From the NCBI GenBank assembly GCA_963970005.1, contig CAXAMN010022695.1, positions 1,397,442 through 1,461,441 on the forward strand: DNA of 64,000 nucleotides, read 5' to 3'. The notes under the pieces are model-generated. The model was not told the DNA's origin and did not search any database. It saw only the letters and a list, made by a program, of their open reading frames with translations. The number at the start of each line of letters is the position of its first letter. Position 1 is the stretch's first letter. The translations under genes and the position numbers were made by a program. This document shows positions 33,764-42,659 of the stretch, one piece after another. Source of the DNA: Durusdinium trenchii. Lineage: Eukaryota; Sar; Dinophyceae; Suessiales; Symbiodiniaceae.

Positions 33764-34306
33764 TTGACCCTACGCCTACATGTACAATTAATGTGTTGCC
33801 AGGGTTCCACAACATGTCTTTTTCAAAACAGTCTTCATTCATTCAGCAAAATATGCCAAAGGATGCCAAAGGGAATGTCCGGGGCCACAACTCAAATTGA
33901 TGGTCATGATGTCAGCCAGCTCCGCCAATATGGCCTGGTGCGGTCAATGCATGGAGTCAAGCGACATATCCAAGACGTGTCAGCTCTACTGTCGAAAGCA
34001 AGTCTCAGCCGCACAAACAAAACGTATACCTACATGCGTGTCAAAACGACAAACACAATGGGTATCACAGCGCAACCATTGGTTGAGAACAACATTCGCA
34101 TGCAAATGCAAAGAGTGCGAACCAACCAGGCACTGTACAATGCTTCATGTCGCCAGAATGACTGCCCATGTCACACAATTGCCAAGTGTGTGCATGTTTC
34201 GAAGCCAGGCCTCCGCGACAGTGACTGGAGCTGGGTCGTATGGCAGTTCAAACCTCACAAATGTGCACTGGCATGCCTTGCCTTGAGAACTGTGTTTGAA
34301 CAGTGA
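33764..34306 (+). CDS. 180-codon ORF of unknown function
   Basis: A continuous plus-strand frame. The central part reads SQLRQYGLVRSMHGVKRH, IQDVSALLSKASLSRTNK and ENNIRMQMQRVRTNQALY, followed by a Cys/His cluster (NDCPCHTIAKCVHV). Length and composition look more like coding than chance. Two other frames (plus 33897-34286, minus 34564-34145) are also open for more than 125 codons here, so the true one is uncertain. The first ~40 codons look less natural and may be upstream of the real exon. No domain is recognised. Confidence 0.35.
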   Translation: MTLRLHVQLMCCQGSTTCLFQNSLHSFSKICQRMPKGMSGATTQIDGHDVSQLRQYGLVRSMHGVKRHIQDVSALLSKASLSRTNKTYTYMRVKTTNTMGITAQPLVENNIRMQMQRVRTNQALYNASCRQNDCPCHTIAKCVHVSKPGLRDSDWSWVVWQFKPHKCALACLALRTVFEQ

Positions 34307-34309
34307 AGC

Positions 34310-35004
34310 CAGCACATTGCTGGAGTCTTGATGAAGGATTGCTTGGCCACGTCTCTGCGAAGCACTTGCCGCACGTGTAACATGTGGCCGCTTGGAAAAA
34401 TGTGGAAACATGATGTTTTTCGAGTTACACAAAGCTGGGCGGACAGATTTTGCTACCATCCTTTTGGCAATGAACGTGTTTGTAGCTTTTGGCGCGTATT
34501 TCCTTGGCCGCAACTTGCAGGGGCCCTTCAACACGTGCAATTTTGGCTGGAGGGAGCTGAGCACTGTTGCAAGGAGCCCTGGCCTTCAGACTGTGCCCGG
34601 CGTCATCCCCGGACATGTTGAAAGTTGGGAGAAAGCGCCCATCGGTTCATGGATGCCATGGAGGGACGCAGTGGTGTCGCGACTGCCGCTTAGCAGGTAA
34701 AGTTGCGCTCGACATGCTCAACGGCACAGCAATGACGCACACAAACACACACAGCACTACATAAAGGTTCCCAAAAGCATGTGCGCAAGGCACACCAAAC
34801 ACTTGGAGAACTATAGCTTGCCACAAGCTGCAACATACCAACGCACGTCCACAACATGTTGATGTCATCATGCAAGTCGAATAAACTGCAGCCAAACAGT
34901 GTGGGCACACTGAGGGGTTCTTACGGTAGGAGAAAGGAAGCTGATGCTTAGATCGCTGAAGCGCGCGGCCGTGAACGGCTAATTCGTTGCTATTTACAGT
35001 ACAT
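34310..35004. other. overlapping frames, no clear gene
   Basis: Plus 34392-34700 contains LLAMNVFVAFGAYFLGRN and minus 34564-34145 continues into this interval. No splice signals decide. The block abuts the repeat-rich region to the right. Confidence 0.3.
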
Positions 35005-35129
35005 TCATGCCTCTCGACATCGTCCATGTGCACTTCGACTGCGCAGGCTCGCAGAATCTGAGTGTCTGCGGCGGGTGCTTCTGGCGACTGCGCTCTCGTT
35101 GTGGTGCCGTGCACATTTTCGCACATGGT

Positions 35130-35374
35130 GGTCACTTTTCGTGGCAGGCGCAAGGGAAACCTCGTGTTTTGGTGCTCCAAAGTCGACTTTTCGTGACAGG
35201 TGCAAGGGATCGGAGGTGTTTTCTTCGAAATGCAGTTTTCGTGGCAGGTGCAGCACTTGGACATGGCGGTGATCGTCGAGGAGCTCAGATTTCGTGACAG
35301 GTGCAATGAATCGGGACTTTTGGACATGTGGCTCGTTTGCAGATTTCGTGGCAGGCACAGCACTCTGTGACCCT
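35130..35374. repeat. diverged left flank of the 42-bp array
   Basis: The core TTTCGTGGCAGGYGCA recurs about every 40-70 bp (at about 35137, 35197, 35239, 35290, 35343), with spacers unlike those of the regular array. It looks like older, less homogenised units. Confidence 0.75.
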
Positions 35375-35923
35375 CGATGTGCAGATTTCGAAGCAGGTGC
35401 AGCACTTTGTGAACCTCGAAGTGCAGATTTCGTGACAAGTACAGCACTTTGTGAACCTCGAAGTGCAGATTTCGTGGCAGGCGCAGCACTTGGTGAACCT
35501 CGAAGTGCAGATTTCGTGGTAAAGCACTTTGTGAACGACGAAGTGCAGATTTTGTGGCGGGCGCAGCATTTAGTGAACCTCAAAGTGCAGATTTCGTGGC
35601 AGGTGCAGCACTTGGTGGGCCTCGAAGTGCGGATTTCGTGGCAGGCGCAGCACTTGGCACTTGGTGGACCTTGAAGTGCAGATTTCGTGACAAGTACAGC
35701 ACTTTGTGAACTTCGAAGTGCAGATTTCGTGGCACGTACAGCACTTTGTGAACCTCGAAGTGCAGATTTCGTGGCAGGTGCAGCACTTGGCGAACCTCGA
35801 AGTGCAGATTTCGTGCCCGGCACAGCACTTTGTGAACCTCAAAGTGCAGATTTCGTGGCAGGCACAGCGCATGGTGAACCTCGAAGTGCAGATTTCGTGG
35901 CAGGCACAGCGCTTGGTGAACTT
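35375..35923. repeat. 42-bp minisatellite, 13 units
   Basis: Thirteen units: eleven of 42 bp, one of 38 and one of 49 (sum 549). The unit starts CGAAGTGCAGATTTCGTGGC and ends GCAGCACTTGGTGAACCT. 42 bp is 14 codons. Five of six frames of the consensus lack stops; the plus strand reads SADFVAGAALGEPR and the minus strand PATKSALRGSPSAA, LPRNLHFEVHQVLH or CHEICTSRFTKCCT. The long ORFs here therefore follow from repeat structure. Whether any frame is translated is unknown. Confidence 0.95.
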
Positions 35924-35929
35924 CGAACC

Positions 35930-36478
35930 CCCACTCACACACTCCTCGCACTCACACCCACTCACTCCACTTGCACACTCTCACTCGCTCTCACTCACAT
36001 TCGCACTCACACTCACACTCACTCACCCACACACTCACCCACCTTCAGTCTCACTCACACTCGCTCTCACTCTCACTCTCACTCACTCACTCACTCTCAC
36101 TCACACTCTTTCTCACTCATACTCGCACTCACTCAGTCTCGCACTCTCACTCACACTCACACTCCCTCACACTCTCACTCTCCCACTTTCACTCACACTC
36201 ACACTCCCTCACACTCTCACTCTCACGCACACTTACTCTCACCCACACTCACTCTCACTCACGCTCGCACTCACACTCACTCTCCCACTCTCACTCACAC
36301 TCACTCTCACCCACACTCACTACCACCCACCTTCACTATCACTCACGCTCACTTAGACTCACTCTCACTCTCACCACACTCACTCTCACTCACACTCGCA
36401 CTCAACACTCTCTCTCCCACTCTCACTCACACTCACACTCCGTCTCACCCACACTCACTCACACCCACCTTCACTTCA
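35930..36478. repeat. CACTC/CACACT simple satellite
   Basis: About 550 bp built of CACTCA, CACTCT and CACACT units with almost no G on the plus strand. It starts directly after the 42-bp array. Long plus-strand ORFs (Ser/His/Thr/Leu only) are by-products. Confidence 0.95.
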
Positions 36479-36558
36479 TCACCACCATCACCTCTGTGGA
36501 CCCCAATGCGTCTATATTAAGTCTGTATACGTAGCTCTAGACTTTCTGCTTACATACC

Positions 36559-36858
36559 TTACACACACTGTTTGGGGTCTCTTGCCGGGATATTATTTTT
36601 GTTTTTGCGGAGCATTCGGAGGCGCTTGGATTTGGTCAGGTCCTGGAGGTGATCTATGCCCTTCATTGATTTGTGAAAGATTGAGTTGGTTGCTTGGTGG
36701 AGTTCGCACACAGAAAGCACGGCCCCGTCGAAGCTAACGTGATTTGAACGTGTAGGACTAACAAGCGAAGAAGCTGGGAGCCGGCAGCCGAAACATTGGG
36801 CCGGTCGGGTCCCGCGTGTTGTTGTTAGGCTAGTTGTTGACATTCCAAAGAACAACAA
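36559..36858 (-). CDS. unidentified 99-codon frame
   Basis: The minus strand reads LHQATNSIFHKSMKGIDHL, QDLTKSKRLRMLRKNKNN, IPARDPKQCV to TAG. The plus strand over 36742-37111 is also open and protein-like (RQPKHWAGRVPRVVVRLVV, DIPKNNNGPRPSPAMDPDG). No splice signals decide. No family is recognised. Confidence 0.25.
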   Translation of the reverse strand: MLFFGMSTTSLTTTRGTRPAQCFGCRLPASSLVSPTRSNHVSFDGAVLSVCELHQATNSIFHKSMKGIDHLQDLTKSKRLRMLRKNKNNIPARDPKQCV

Positions 36859-37053
36859 CGGCCCCCGACCCTCGCCAGCAATGGATCCGGATGGTTTGCA
36901 CTTTGCTGCCCCACCCTTGCCCAGGAATAGCGATCCTGGTGTCTCCCAGAAAAGAAGTTCGGGGGGGTCGATGATTCGTAGCTTTCCGAAATACCCAAAG
37001 GTTGGTAAACAAACTATTGCAACCAGTGGACAAGGATGTGAACGGTCACAATA

Positions 37054-37287
37054 TCATCTACTTTGTCGAAGCGATGTCCATATATGCGCATATTGCGAGT
37101 CACGAGTGTGATACCGACACCAGTGTTTGTCACTGTTTGGAATGAGCGAATGGTGGCACACCGTCGCGGCACTGTTCACAAAACCAAGGTGCTCAACCTC
37201 AGAAACCAACTGATCAATGCTTGGGGTATCTTGGAACTTAAGGAAGTTACGTATGAACAGTCTTGGAGTCACGGACCTCTTCACCAA
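37054..37287 (-). CDS. candidate exon
   Basis: The minus frame reads FLKFQDTPSIDQLVSEVE, HLGFVNSAATVCHHSLIP, NSDKHWCRYHTRDSQYAHIW. It is on the same strand as, and 3' of, the stronger exon at 37527-37854, so it may be the next exon. Plus-strand frames over 37063-37495 are also open, one ending at GTAAGT (37491). Strand is therefore not settled. Confidence 0.3.
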   Translation of the reverse strand: MVKRSVTPRLFIRNFLKFQDTPSIDQLVSEVEHLGFVNSAATVCHHSLIPNSDKHWCRYHTRDSQYAHIWTSLRQSR

Positions 37288-37526
37288 AGGTGGACCGTTC
37301 GTCCCGCACTGTGCTTTGCACAGCCGAGATGGTCGAGAGTGCGCTGTGCGCGTCTCAGGCGATCAAAACGCATCAAAACAGCATGCATGCGACGGTTTCT
37401 TTGGTTGGCCAGCAGATTTCTCAGCTTCCACCTGCACTGAATATTTGAGGTCTCTGAATGAGAACAGCACTGATTCCAACTATCCTAGTAAGTAGGCTGC
37501 TATGGTCAACAACCTGCTGCTCGTAC

Positions 37527-37854
37527 CTTTTGTGGAACGCCAAAAACACCGATCCTTTCGGTCGAACGGTCGGGTCGACGGCATGGCATTGCACTTGGCT
37601 CGGGCACTGCTTCGCCACTGCTTGGATCAAGGACTTCTGCGTCACGTCGCCGCCTTGGGGAAGCCGGTACGCGAATACGAAGCGAACGGAGGCTCCGTAA
37701 CGACGAGCACCAGATCGGACGCGCTGAGTGCACCGGTCGATGGGGGGTTGTATGGATTCCGAGCTCAGCACATTGCCACATCGTGACCGAAAGATGAGCT
37801 CTGACCGGACATCGGAAGAAAAAGCGCCGAGGTCACGGTTTGGTCGAGGTGTGC
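37527..37854 (-). CDS. candidate 328-bp exon, high third-position GC
   Basis: The acceptor AAATCCTCAG|G and donor CAAAAG|GTACGA on the minus strand bracket a single open frame. It reads TPRPNRDLGAFSSDVRSEL, SARRYGASVRFVFAYRLP-like RYGASVRFVFAYRLPQGG, DVTQKSLIQAVAKQCPSQ and TVRPKGSVFLAFHK. About 74% of sampled third positions are G/C, against ~62% for the competing plus-strand frame (37502-37786). It is long for an exon in this window. No domain is recognised. Confidence 0.5.
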
Positions 37855-37999
37855 CTGAGGATTTCTGCCCCCCGAACACAACCCCCTGGAAGAATCTTGG
37901 TAGACCTTTAGAGGTGCAGAAGACTGAGCCGAGCTTCTTGCTTTGTGGCAAAACAAGACCTGCGCATCCCAAACTTCAAATCTCAATGATTGGCTCCTC

Positions 38000-40410
38000 C
38001 CTTTCGCTTTCTTCACTAGCTACATAACTCGAACTCTCAAATCCTGACCCTTTTGGGGTGGGCAACCCCCACATACCAGCTAGATCACCCTAGCTGTTCA
38101 TGGAGCCTCTGAACTGAGCCCATGAAGAATGCCCGCTCTTGGCGCGCCACGGTCCACAGCCAGGTGGTAATCCAAGGGAGGGCAAACCTGGCACTCTTTG
38201 TTGTTTTCTGCTCCGTGTTAACACATGCATGGACATCGGTCAAATCCTCGGCTTGCCAAAGCTACAACCTTCATGAACATGTGATGCAAGTTGATGTTCA
38301 GCATGGGCCTTGAAGGTTCGAGACATTTTTTAAAAACCAAACACATCCAAACACCACGTGGGAATCGATCTACATGAGAGATCCCAATGGCGTTTCTTTT
38401 TTTTTGTCCGGGGTTCCTTAGTTGACGTCATACCCACATGCCCATGCCCCAAGCAAGCAGATGCATGAGAGCTCGCCACGTTCAGCCCAAGAGTGGCAGC
38501 TTGTCCCTTTGATTTTGGATAAGAGCAAATTGGATGTTCTCCTAACCTGAAAATAGCATTACGATGCAATATTCAGGCAGAAATGAGACAAGAGAGTAGA
38601 ACTTTTAAGCGTCGGAGCAGCTGGCTTAGTCGGTAGGAGTACTTGCTACGTATTTACACTTTCCTAAACCACCGTGGAAATTGGTGATTTACAATGCCAA
38701 ACAAACATGGAAACCGTCAAGGAGCCCATTACTGGGCAACACTACGCTGGTTGGCTTGAACCACGATGTCCTTACAAGACACTGTCGAAACATTTTGGTC
38801 GGGTTGGGCTTCACGAACCTGTGTTTCTGTAAGAAAACCTGAGGTAGCTTTGAAGAATTGGTCAACACACTGGTTTCTAGATTAGCGTTTTGCGCGTTTT
38901 GAAGCTGTTTTTTTAAATAGCCCATCCTGAGAATTGCCAGTCCATGCTTTCCAAGGCTCAGCTGTGCAGTGTTTGTACGGCAAGGTGGCTGGCCCTCCCT
39001 TTTTTGTACAGCAAAATGGGAAAAAGTAAAATAAACGACCAACGACATGTCTTGAGCAGGTAGCTCCAACCCCCCAGGCTGGAGCCAAGGTTCAAACTAC
39101 AGAAGGAGGCGGCTCTCATTGCCCCGGCCAAGCACGAACAAAGACTAACATGGAAATGATCTAAACTTCTAAACTGTACTGTAGCTCTCAGCTTCCACCA
39201 GTGACAGAAACAAGTCCAGAGCTCACGAACATGGACATGATCCATATAAAACGTAGCTCTCAGCTTCTACCAGCGAAAGAAACAAGTCCACAAATCACTA
39301 ACATGGAAACTCGGCAAGGCAGACACACATGGAAACTGACAGATCATTCATCAATGATTCATGACAGGTCCACTAACGTGCAAAAGAATAAATAAACGCT
39401 TGGTGGTTTCTACGGAGTTAAGCATGCAGAGAGTAATTTGTGGTCTGCGTTGCTGAGATTGTTGATGTTGCATCGATATCAAGAAAAACATGACATGCTT
39501 TCAGTCGATCTGTGCTCCAATACTACCCTGTTCACTGGAGAGTTTCGCCTGTTGCTCATGTTCTCTTTGTCGCGCATTTGGATCCAGCAAAGGTCGCAAA
39601 CTGCATTTCAACATTCCCACCGAGCGAATAGCTTACTAGCCGCGAGGAAGCTGCTAGTAGGTGGAATTCCGGTGCCTGAAAAACACCTGGGTGATGATCT
39701 TGTCTCTGAGAGAAACAAGTCAATCAGATTCTGATCGTTTTAGGATAGACACCGACACCTTATTATTCCGACAAATGATGCGATATAGTTTTCAGGGAAG
39801 TGTGTCCCATACACATAGCAAAGCAGCCTGTCAGGCAGATAAATGTTCCGATTGTTTCTTCTTGTGTGACTTTCAGTGGCTGATGATTTGCCTTCTGAAG
39901 ACCCCTTTTTTTCTGAGTTTACCAATGTTGCAACTGGATTTGGCCGCGCTAGCTGCTCTATGCCGGTTCTCAGCCGGACTAATTTGCTTTATCAACCAAT
40001 TTCTTCTCTCAGCCATAACTCCATAACATCTTCTGTCAAAAACTATCAGTGTTCATCTATATAGATGCACTTTGCATTAACAAACCTTTTCCTTGGCATT
40101 GTTTATTGTTTCCTTCGTCACAATTCAAACTTCCTCACATGAAGCGGCCAGTCCATTGGCCTTGGCAGGGCTTTTGTATCTCCCTCCCGCTCACAGCCGT
40201 AAGGCTTAGGCCCTGCAACACTCACTTTGTACCGCAGGGACCGTAGGGTATAGAGCTAGGAATACTTCAAGAAAGGAGTTGTTGAGTGATGATGTGGTGA
40301 TAATGCGATACACGTGCAATGCATCATTCACATCCTGATTCATGGATCGGGTATGCCTATGCCAAGAACGATCGTCCAAATGGGTGAGCCAGCTTGACTT
40401 TGGTCCCACA
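38000..40410. other. no supported gene; minor repeats
   Basis: A 126-codon minus frame (39069-38689) contains LAILRMGYLKKQLQNAQN and a plus frame (39438-39734) contains LLAARKLLVGGIPVPEKH; both lack splice support. A tRNA-like A box lies near 38620 (see rejected items). Confidence 0.4.
39105..39345. repeat. ~73-bp diverged tandem repeat
   Basis: GTAGCTCTCAGCTTCYACCAG followed by GAAACAAGTCCA and CTAACATGGA occurs at about 39181 and 39254. A partial third copy of the end (ACTAACATGGAAATGATC) lies at 39145. Confidence 0.8.
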
Positions 40411-40414
40411 CTCC

Positions 40415-40832
40415 CACACTCTGACATTGGTTTTCAGTTAACTCAATTTCCCGAGAAAAGGAATGGCTCAACGGCAAGGTGAAGAGTCCGATCAAATTGT
40501 AGGTGTTTTCAACAAAAGGTTTGTGCGCATCTGCAGACTCGCGACAGCAGCGGACGAACGGCGGACGGCAGCTGAGAGGCGGCCGTGGGAAAACCTGTTT
40601 GTGGGAGGTATCATGAACAACCATGGAAGCAAAAAAGAGGAAGATTGGAGTAACGGCTTGTGAACAGTTCGGCAGGTACACAGTCAGACGTCTCTGACTG
40701 CTTCCCTCGACACACCATAGCTTCGTTGCGTCAGGTAGGTGTGTCGAGCCTGACGCCCCTGCCTCATTGAGTGGTTGTAATGGAAAACAGTGGCATTGAA
40801 CCCTTTGGCACAGGGGGTGACACACACACACA
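40415..40832 (+). repeat. ~400-bp structured repeat, copy 1
   Basis: It begins CACTCTGACATTGGTTTTCAG and ends in GACACACAC. It aligns with 41666-42070 along its length: GCAAGGTGAAGAGTCCG, GGTATCATGAACAACCATG, GCAGGTACA, CTTCCCT, AGCTTCGTT and a CCCT/AGGG mini-hairpin near the end. The second half holds the interleaved inverted repeats described separately. No transposase or tRNA-derived head was found, so it is not a recognised SINE or MITE. Confidence 0.85.
40681..40756 (+). other. interleaved-stem structure, copy 1
   Basis: P1 is a hairpin, 40681-40688 with 40693-40700 (8 bp). Arm A is 40706-40716 (CTCGACACACC). A loop of 11 nt ends in AGCTTCGTT. Arm B is 40728-40735 (GCGTCAGG). TA follows. 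A' is 40738-40748 and B' is 40749-40756. A pairs exactly with A' (11 bp) and B exactly with B' (8 bp). The two stems are interleaved with no nucleotide between A' and B', so in one single strand both probably cannot form fully at once; they look mutually exclusive. Function is unknown. Confidence 0.9.
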
Positions 40833-40936
40833 CACACTCTGACATTGGTTTTCAGTTAACTCAATTGCCACGTTGGGAANNNNNNNNNNGCTTTAAATTA
40901 AATTAGACCCTTGGAAACAGGGTTTGACACACACAC
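40833..40936 (+). repeat. ~400-bp structured repeat, copy interrupted by the gap
   Basis: The left end (CACTCTGACATTGG to GTTGGGAA) and the right end (GCTTTAAATTAAATTAG to GACACACAC) match copy 2 exactly or nearly so. The ~300 bp between, which would include the stems, are replaced by N. Confidence 0.85.
40879..40889. other. assembly gap (11 N)
   Basis: The N run falls exactly where the foldable core of the repeat should be. Confidence 1.
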
Positions 40937-40974
40937 GGTGCCGCTTCGCGGCGCGCATGTGAAAGACCTGAATA

Positions 40975-41205
40975 GTCACCTAAAAAGCCTTAGAAACAAA
41001 AGAAAAGAAAGACAGAAAGAGCAGCGCTAAGAGGGCAAGAAAGAAAGGTGGGTGTAGAAAAAGTGAATACTTAGCCCTTGACTGGGGTAGGGAAACGAGC
41101 CTCAAGAGCAACCTAAAAAGCCTGAAAGAAAGCCCAACAAACGACGAAAAGCGCAAGAAGGAAAGCGGGGGGGGCAGGGAGGGGCTGTATGTCCATGTGT
41201 GTGTA
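40975..41205 (+). repeat. purine-rich tract with doubled phrase
   Basis: Two diverged halves each begin CCTAAAAAGCCT and continue in A/G-rich sequence (40979 and 41111). It ends in a G-run near 41167. Confidence 0.75.
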
Positions 41206-41332
41206 CATGTGTGTGTCTGAATACCTAGCACTCTAGAGTTACTGATTACTTAGCAGAGATGAATTAAGTGCAATAGCTAGGGAGCGGGACTTTAGTCTTA
41301 GACCGCCCGGGTAGGATAGACTAGAACAGGAA

Positions 41333-41388
41333 CAACACAGGGAAAGGCACCGACACACAAGTGTGTCGAGTATCATTTCCCTATGTTG
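41333..41388. other. long two-part hairpin
   Basis: The outer stem 41333-41345 (CAACACAGGGAAA) pairs with 41376-41388 at 12 of 13 positions. The inner stem 41351-41358 (CGACACAC) pairs with 41361-41368. Internal loops are 5 and 7 nt. The inner stem shares CGACACAC with arm A of copy 1, and CCTGCCTCATTG follows both, so this may be a rearranged relative. Confidence 0.8.
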
Positions 41389-41665
41389 CCCTAAATAGGT
41401 AGGGAGTAGAACTCGGCTGGGGGGGGGGTTGGGAAACCTGCCTCATTGCGGGTGGATTACCGTTTTATAGCCCGGCGGCTCTGGATTCGGTGGTTGAGAT
41501 TGTCCGTTTTTTGGCCCGGCGGCTCAAAAATCCGTTAATTCAGTTATGAAAGTGAAGAAGCAAAGGGTCAGTTATAAATATGAAGGACCAGTGAATTCCG
41601 GAATGGTTTCGGCGCCTCCTTTCGGAGGGTCACACCCAGCACCCAAGTGGGAAGACTGAGCGGCT

Positions 41666-42070
41666 CACACTCTGACATTGGTTTTCAGTTAACTCAATTG
41701 CCACGTTGGGAAGGAAGGTGAAGAACGGTAAGGTGAAGAGTCCGCAAAACTTGTAGATGTTTGAACAAAATGGTTTGAAGTTTGAAGTCTGCAGAAAGCA
41801 CGAAAACGAAACGCTCACGAAACGCGCGGCTCAGTTGCAAGAACGCGGTGGGAAGGTTTAGGGGGAGTATCATGAAGAACCATGAAAACAAACAAGGTCA
41901 ATTGGACAGCTTGTTCAACCGTTAAAGCAGGTACACATCCATGGCCAGTGGATGCTTCCCTCTCTGATGCCCAGCTTCGTTGGACAGAGTAGCATCAGAG
42001 AGCTCTGTCCCCCTGCTTTAAATTAAATTAGACCCTTGGAAACAGGGTTTGACACACACACACACACACC
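41666..42070 (+). repeat. ~400-bp structured repeat, copy 2
   Basis: A full-length copy. It starts CACTCTGACATTGG and ends CCCTTGGAAACAGGG with GACACACAC. Diverged from copy 1 but collinear with it. Confidence 0.85.
41936..42010 (+). other. interleaved-stem structure, copy 2
   Basis: P1 is 41936-41941 with 41949-41954 (6 bp). Arm A is 41960-41970 (CTCTCTGATGC). The loop is 11 nt ending AGCTTCGTT. Arm B is 41982-41989 (GGACAGAG). TA follows. A' is 41992-42002 and B' is 42003-42010. Lengths of A, loop, B, linker and junction equal those of copy 1. Seven of 11 positions in A and six of 8 in B differ from copy 1, and every difference is matched in the partner arm. Confidence 0.9.
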
Positions 42071-42109
42071 CAGCGAGCGCTTTGGGGACGGAGGAACCCA
42101 GTCTAGGTT

Positions 42110-42655
42110 CTAGACCCTAAGGGATCCAAGTACCTTCTGAGACCCTCTAAGCCCTACATAACTCATAACAGTGTCTCCAATCACATTCTGAGAAGGTATG
42201 ACTGGATCCCTACAAAGACCACTCTTTACAAATGGATTTGACTGGCACCCTGTTTTTGACCGAACAAAACTATTCTCTGCCCCGGCCTCAACTACATGTC
42301 GTGTGAGTCGTGCCAGGTCCCGACAATGCACCATCCTCGGGTCGCGGGTCACTCGGAGAGCCCGGAGCATGGGTGTTGGGCCAAATCCAACGCTGCCCGG
42401 ATGGGCTCCCGTTCCACATGAATAAACCCCTTTGGTGCTTAGATGTTGCGAAATGGTGCCAGATGTCCCGACCTTGTCGGATGTAGGAGCCCCAATTTTT
42501 TTTTGGGGGGGGGGCTGGGTGAATCCTTGTTTACACACATGCCACCGTGAAAGCAGCCCCGAAGGTCTGTGACGGGGTCTTGTACGACATATAGAAGTGG
42601 GGTTGCTGGACATAGCGAAGGTGTGAAAGTTGCCATGGCTTGAAACGTCATCCAT
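42110..42655 (-). CDS. 181-codon minus-strand frame
   Basis: It is open from 42655 to TAG at 42110. The middle looks most coding-like: GSVGFGPTPMLRALRVTR, DPRMVHCRDLARLTRHVV, EAGAENSFVRSKTG. The first third crosses a T/G-run (42490-42515), so the real exon is probably shorter. The 3' end overlaps the TACCTTCTGAGA inverted repeat. No family is recognised. Confidence 0.3.
   Translation of the reverse strand: MDDVSSHGNFHTFAMSSNPTSICRTRPRHRPSGLLSRWHVCKQGFTQPPPQKKIGAPTSDKVGTSGTISQHLSTKGVYSCGTGAHPGSVGFGPTPMLRALRVTRDPRMVHCRDLARLTRHVVEAGAENSFVRSKTGCQSNPFVKSGLCRDPVIPSQNVIGDTVMSYVGLRGSQKVLGSLRV
42131..42198. repeat. small inverted repeat, TACCTTCTGAGA family
   Basis: TACCTTCTGAGA (42131-42142) is inverted at 42187-42198 with 11 of 12 positions matching. 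The motif recurs elsewhere in the window (about 19893, 53721, 55236, 63186). Confidence 0.6.
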
Positions 42656-42659
42656 TCAA

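Noticed and set aside
35706..36534. ORFs of 187-277 codons over the 42-bp array and CACTC tract
   Set aside because: They follow from low-complexity repeats lacking stops, with only a few amino acids used.
37217..37786. Plus-strand gene over 37.2-37.8 kb
   Set aside because: Readable frames exist and one ends at GTAAGT, but the minus-strand exon 37527-37854 has better splice sites, a longer frame and higher third-position GC. Not fully excluded.
38614..38680. tRNA-like A box (TGGCTTAGTCGGTA)
   Set aside because: No B box, no cloverleaf stems and no anticodon arm could be folded downstream; at most a relic.
40681..40756. A classical H-type pseudoknot, HDV-like or hammerhead ribozyme
   Set aside because: The A'-B' junction has no bases to span the 11-bp stem. 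HDV-type J4/2 and P4 elements are missing, and hammerhead core motifs are absent from copy 1.
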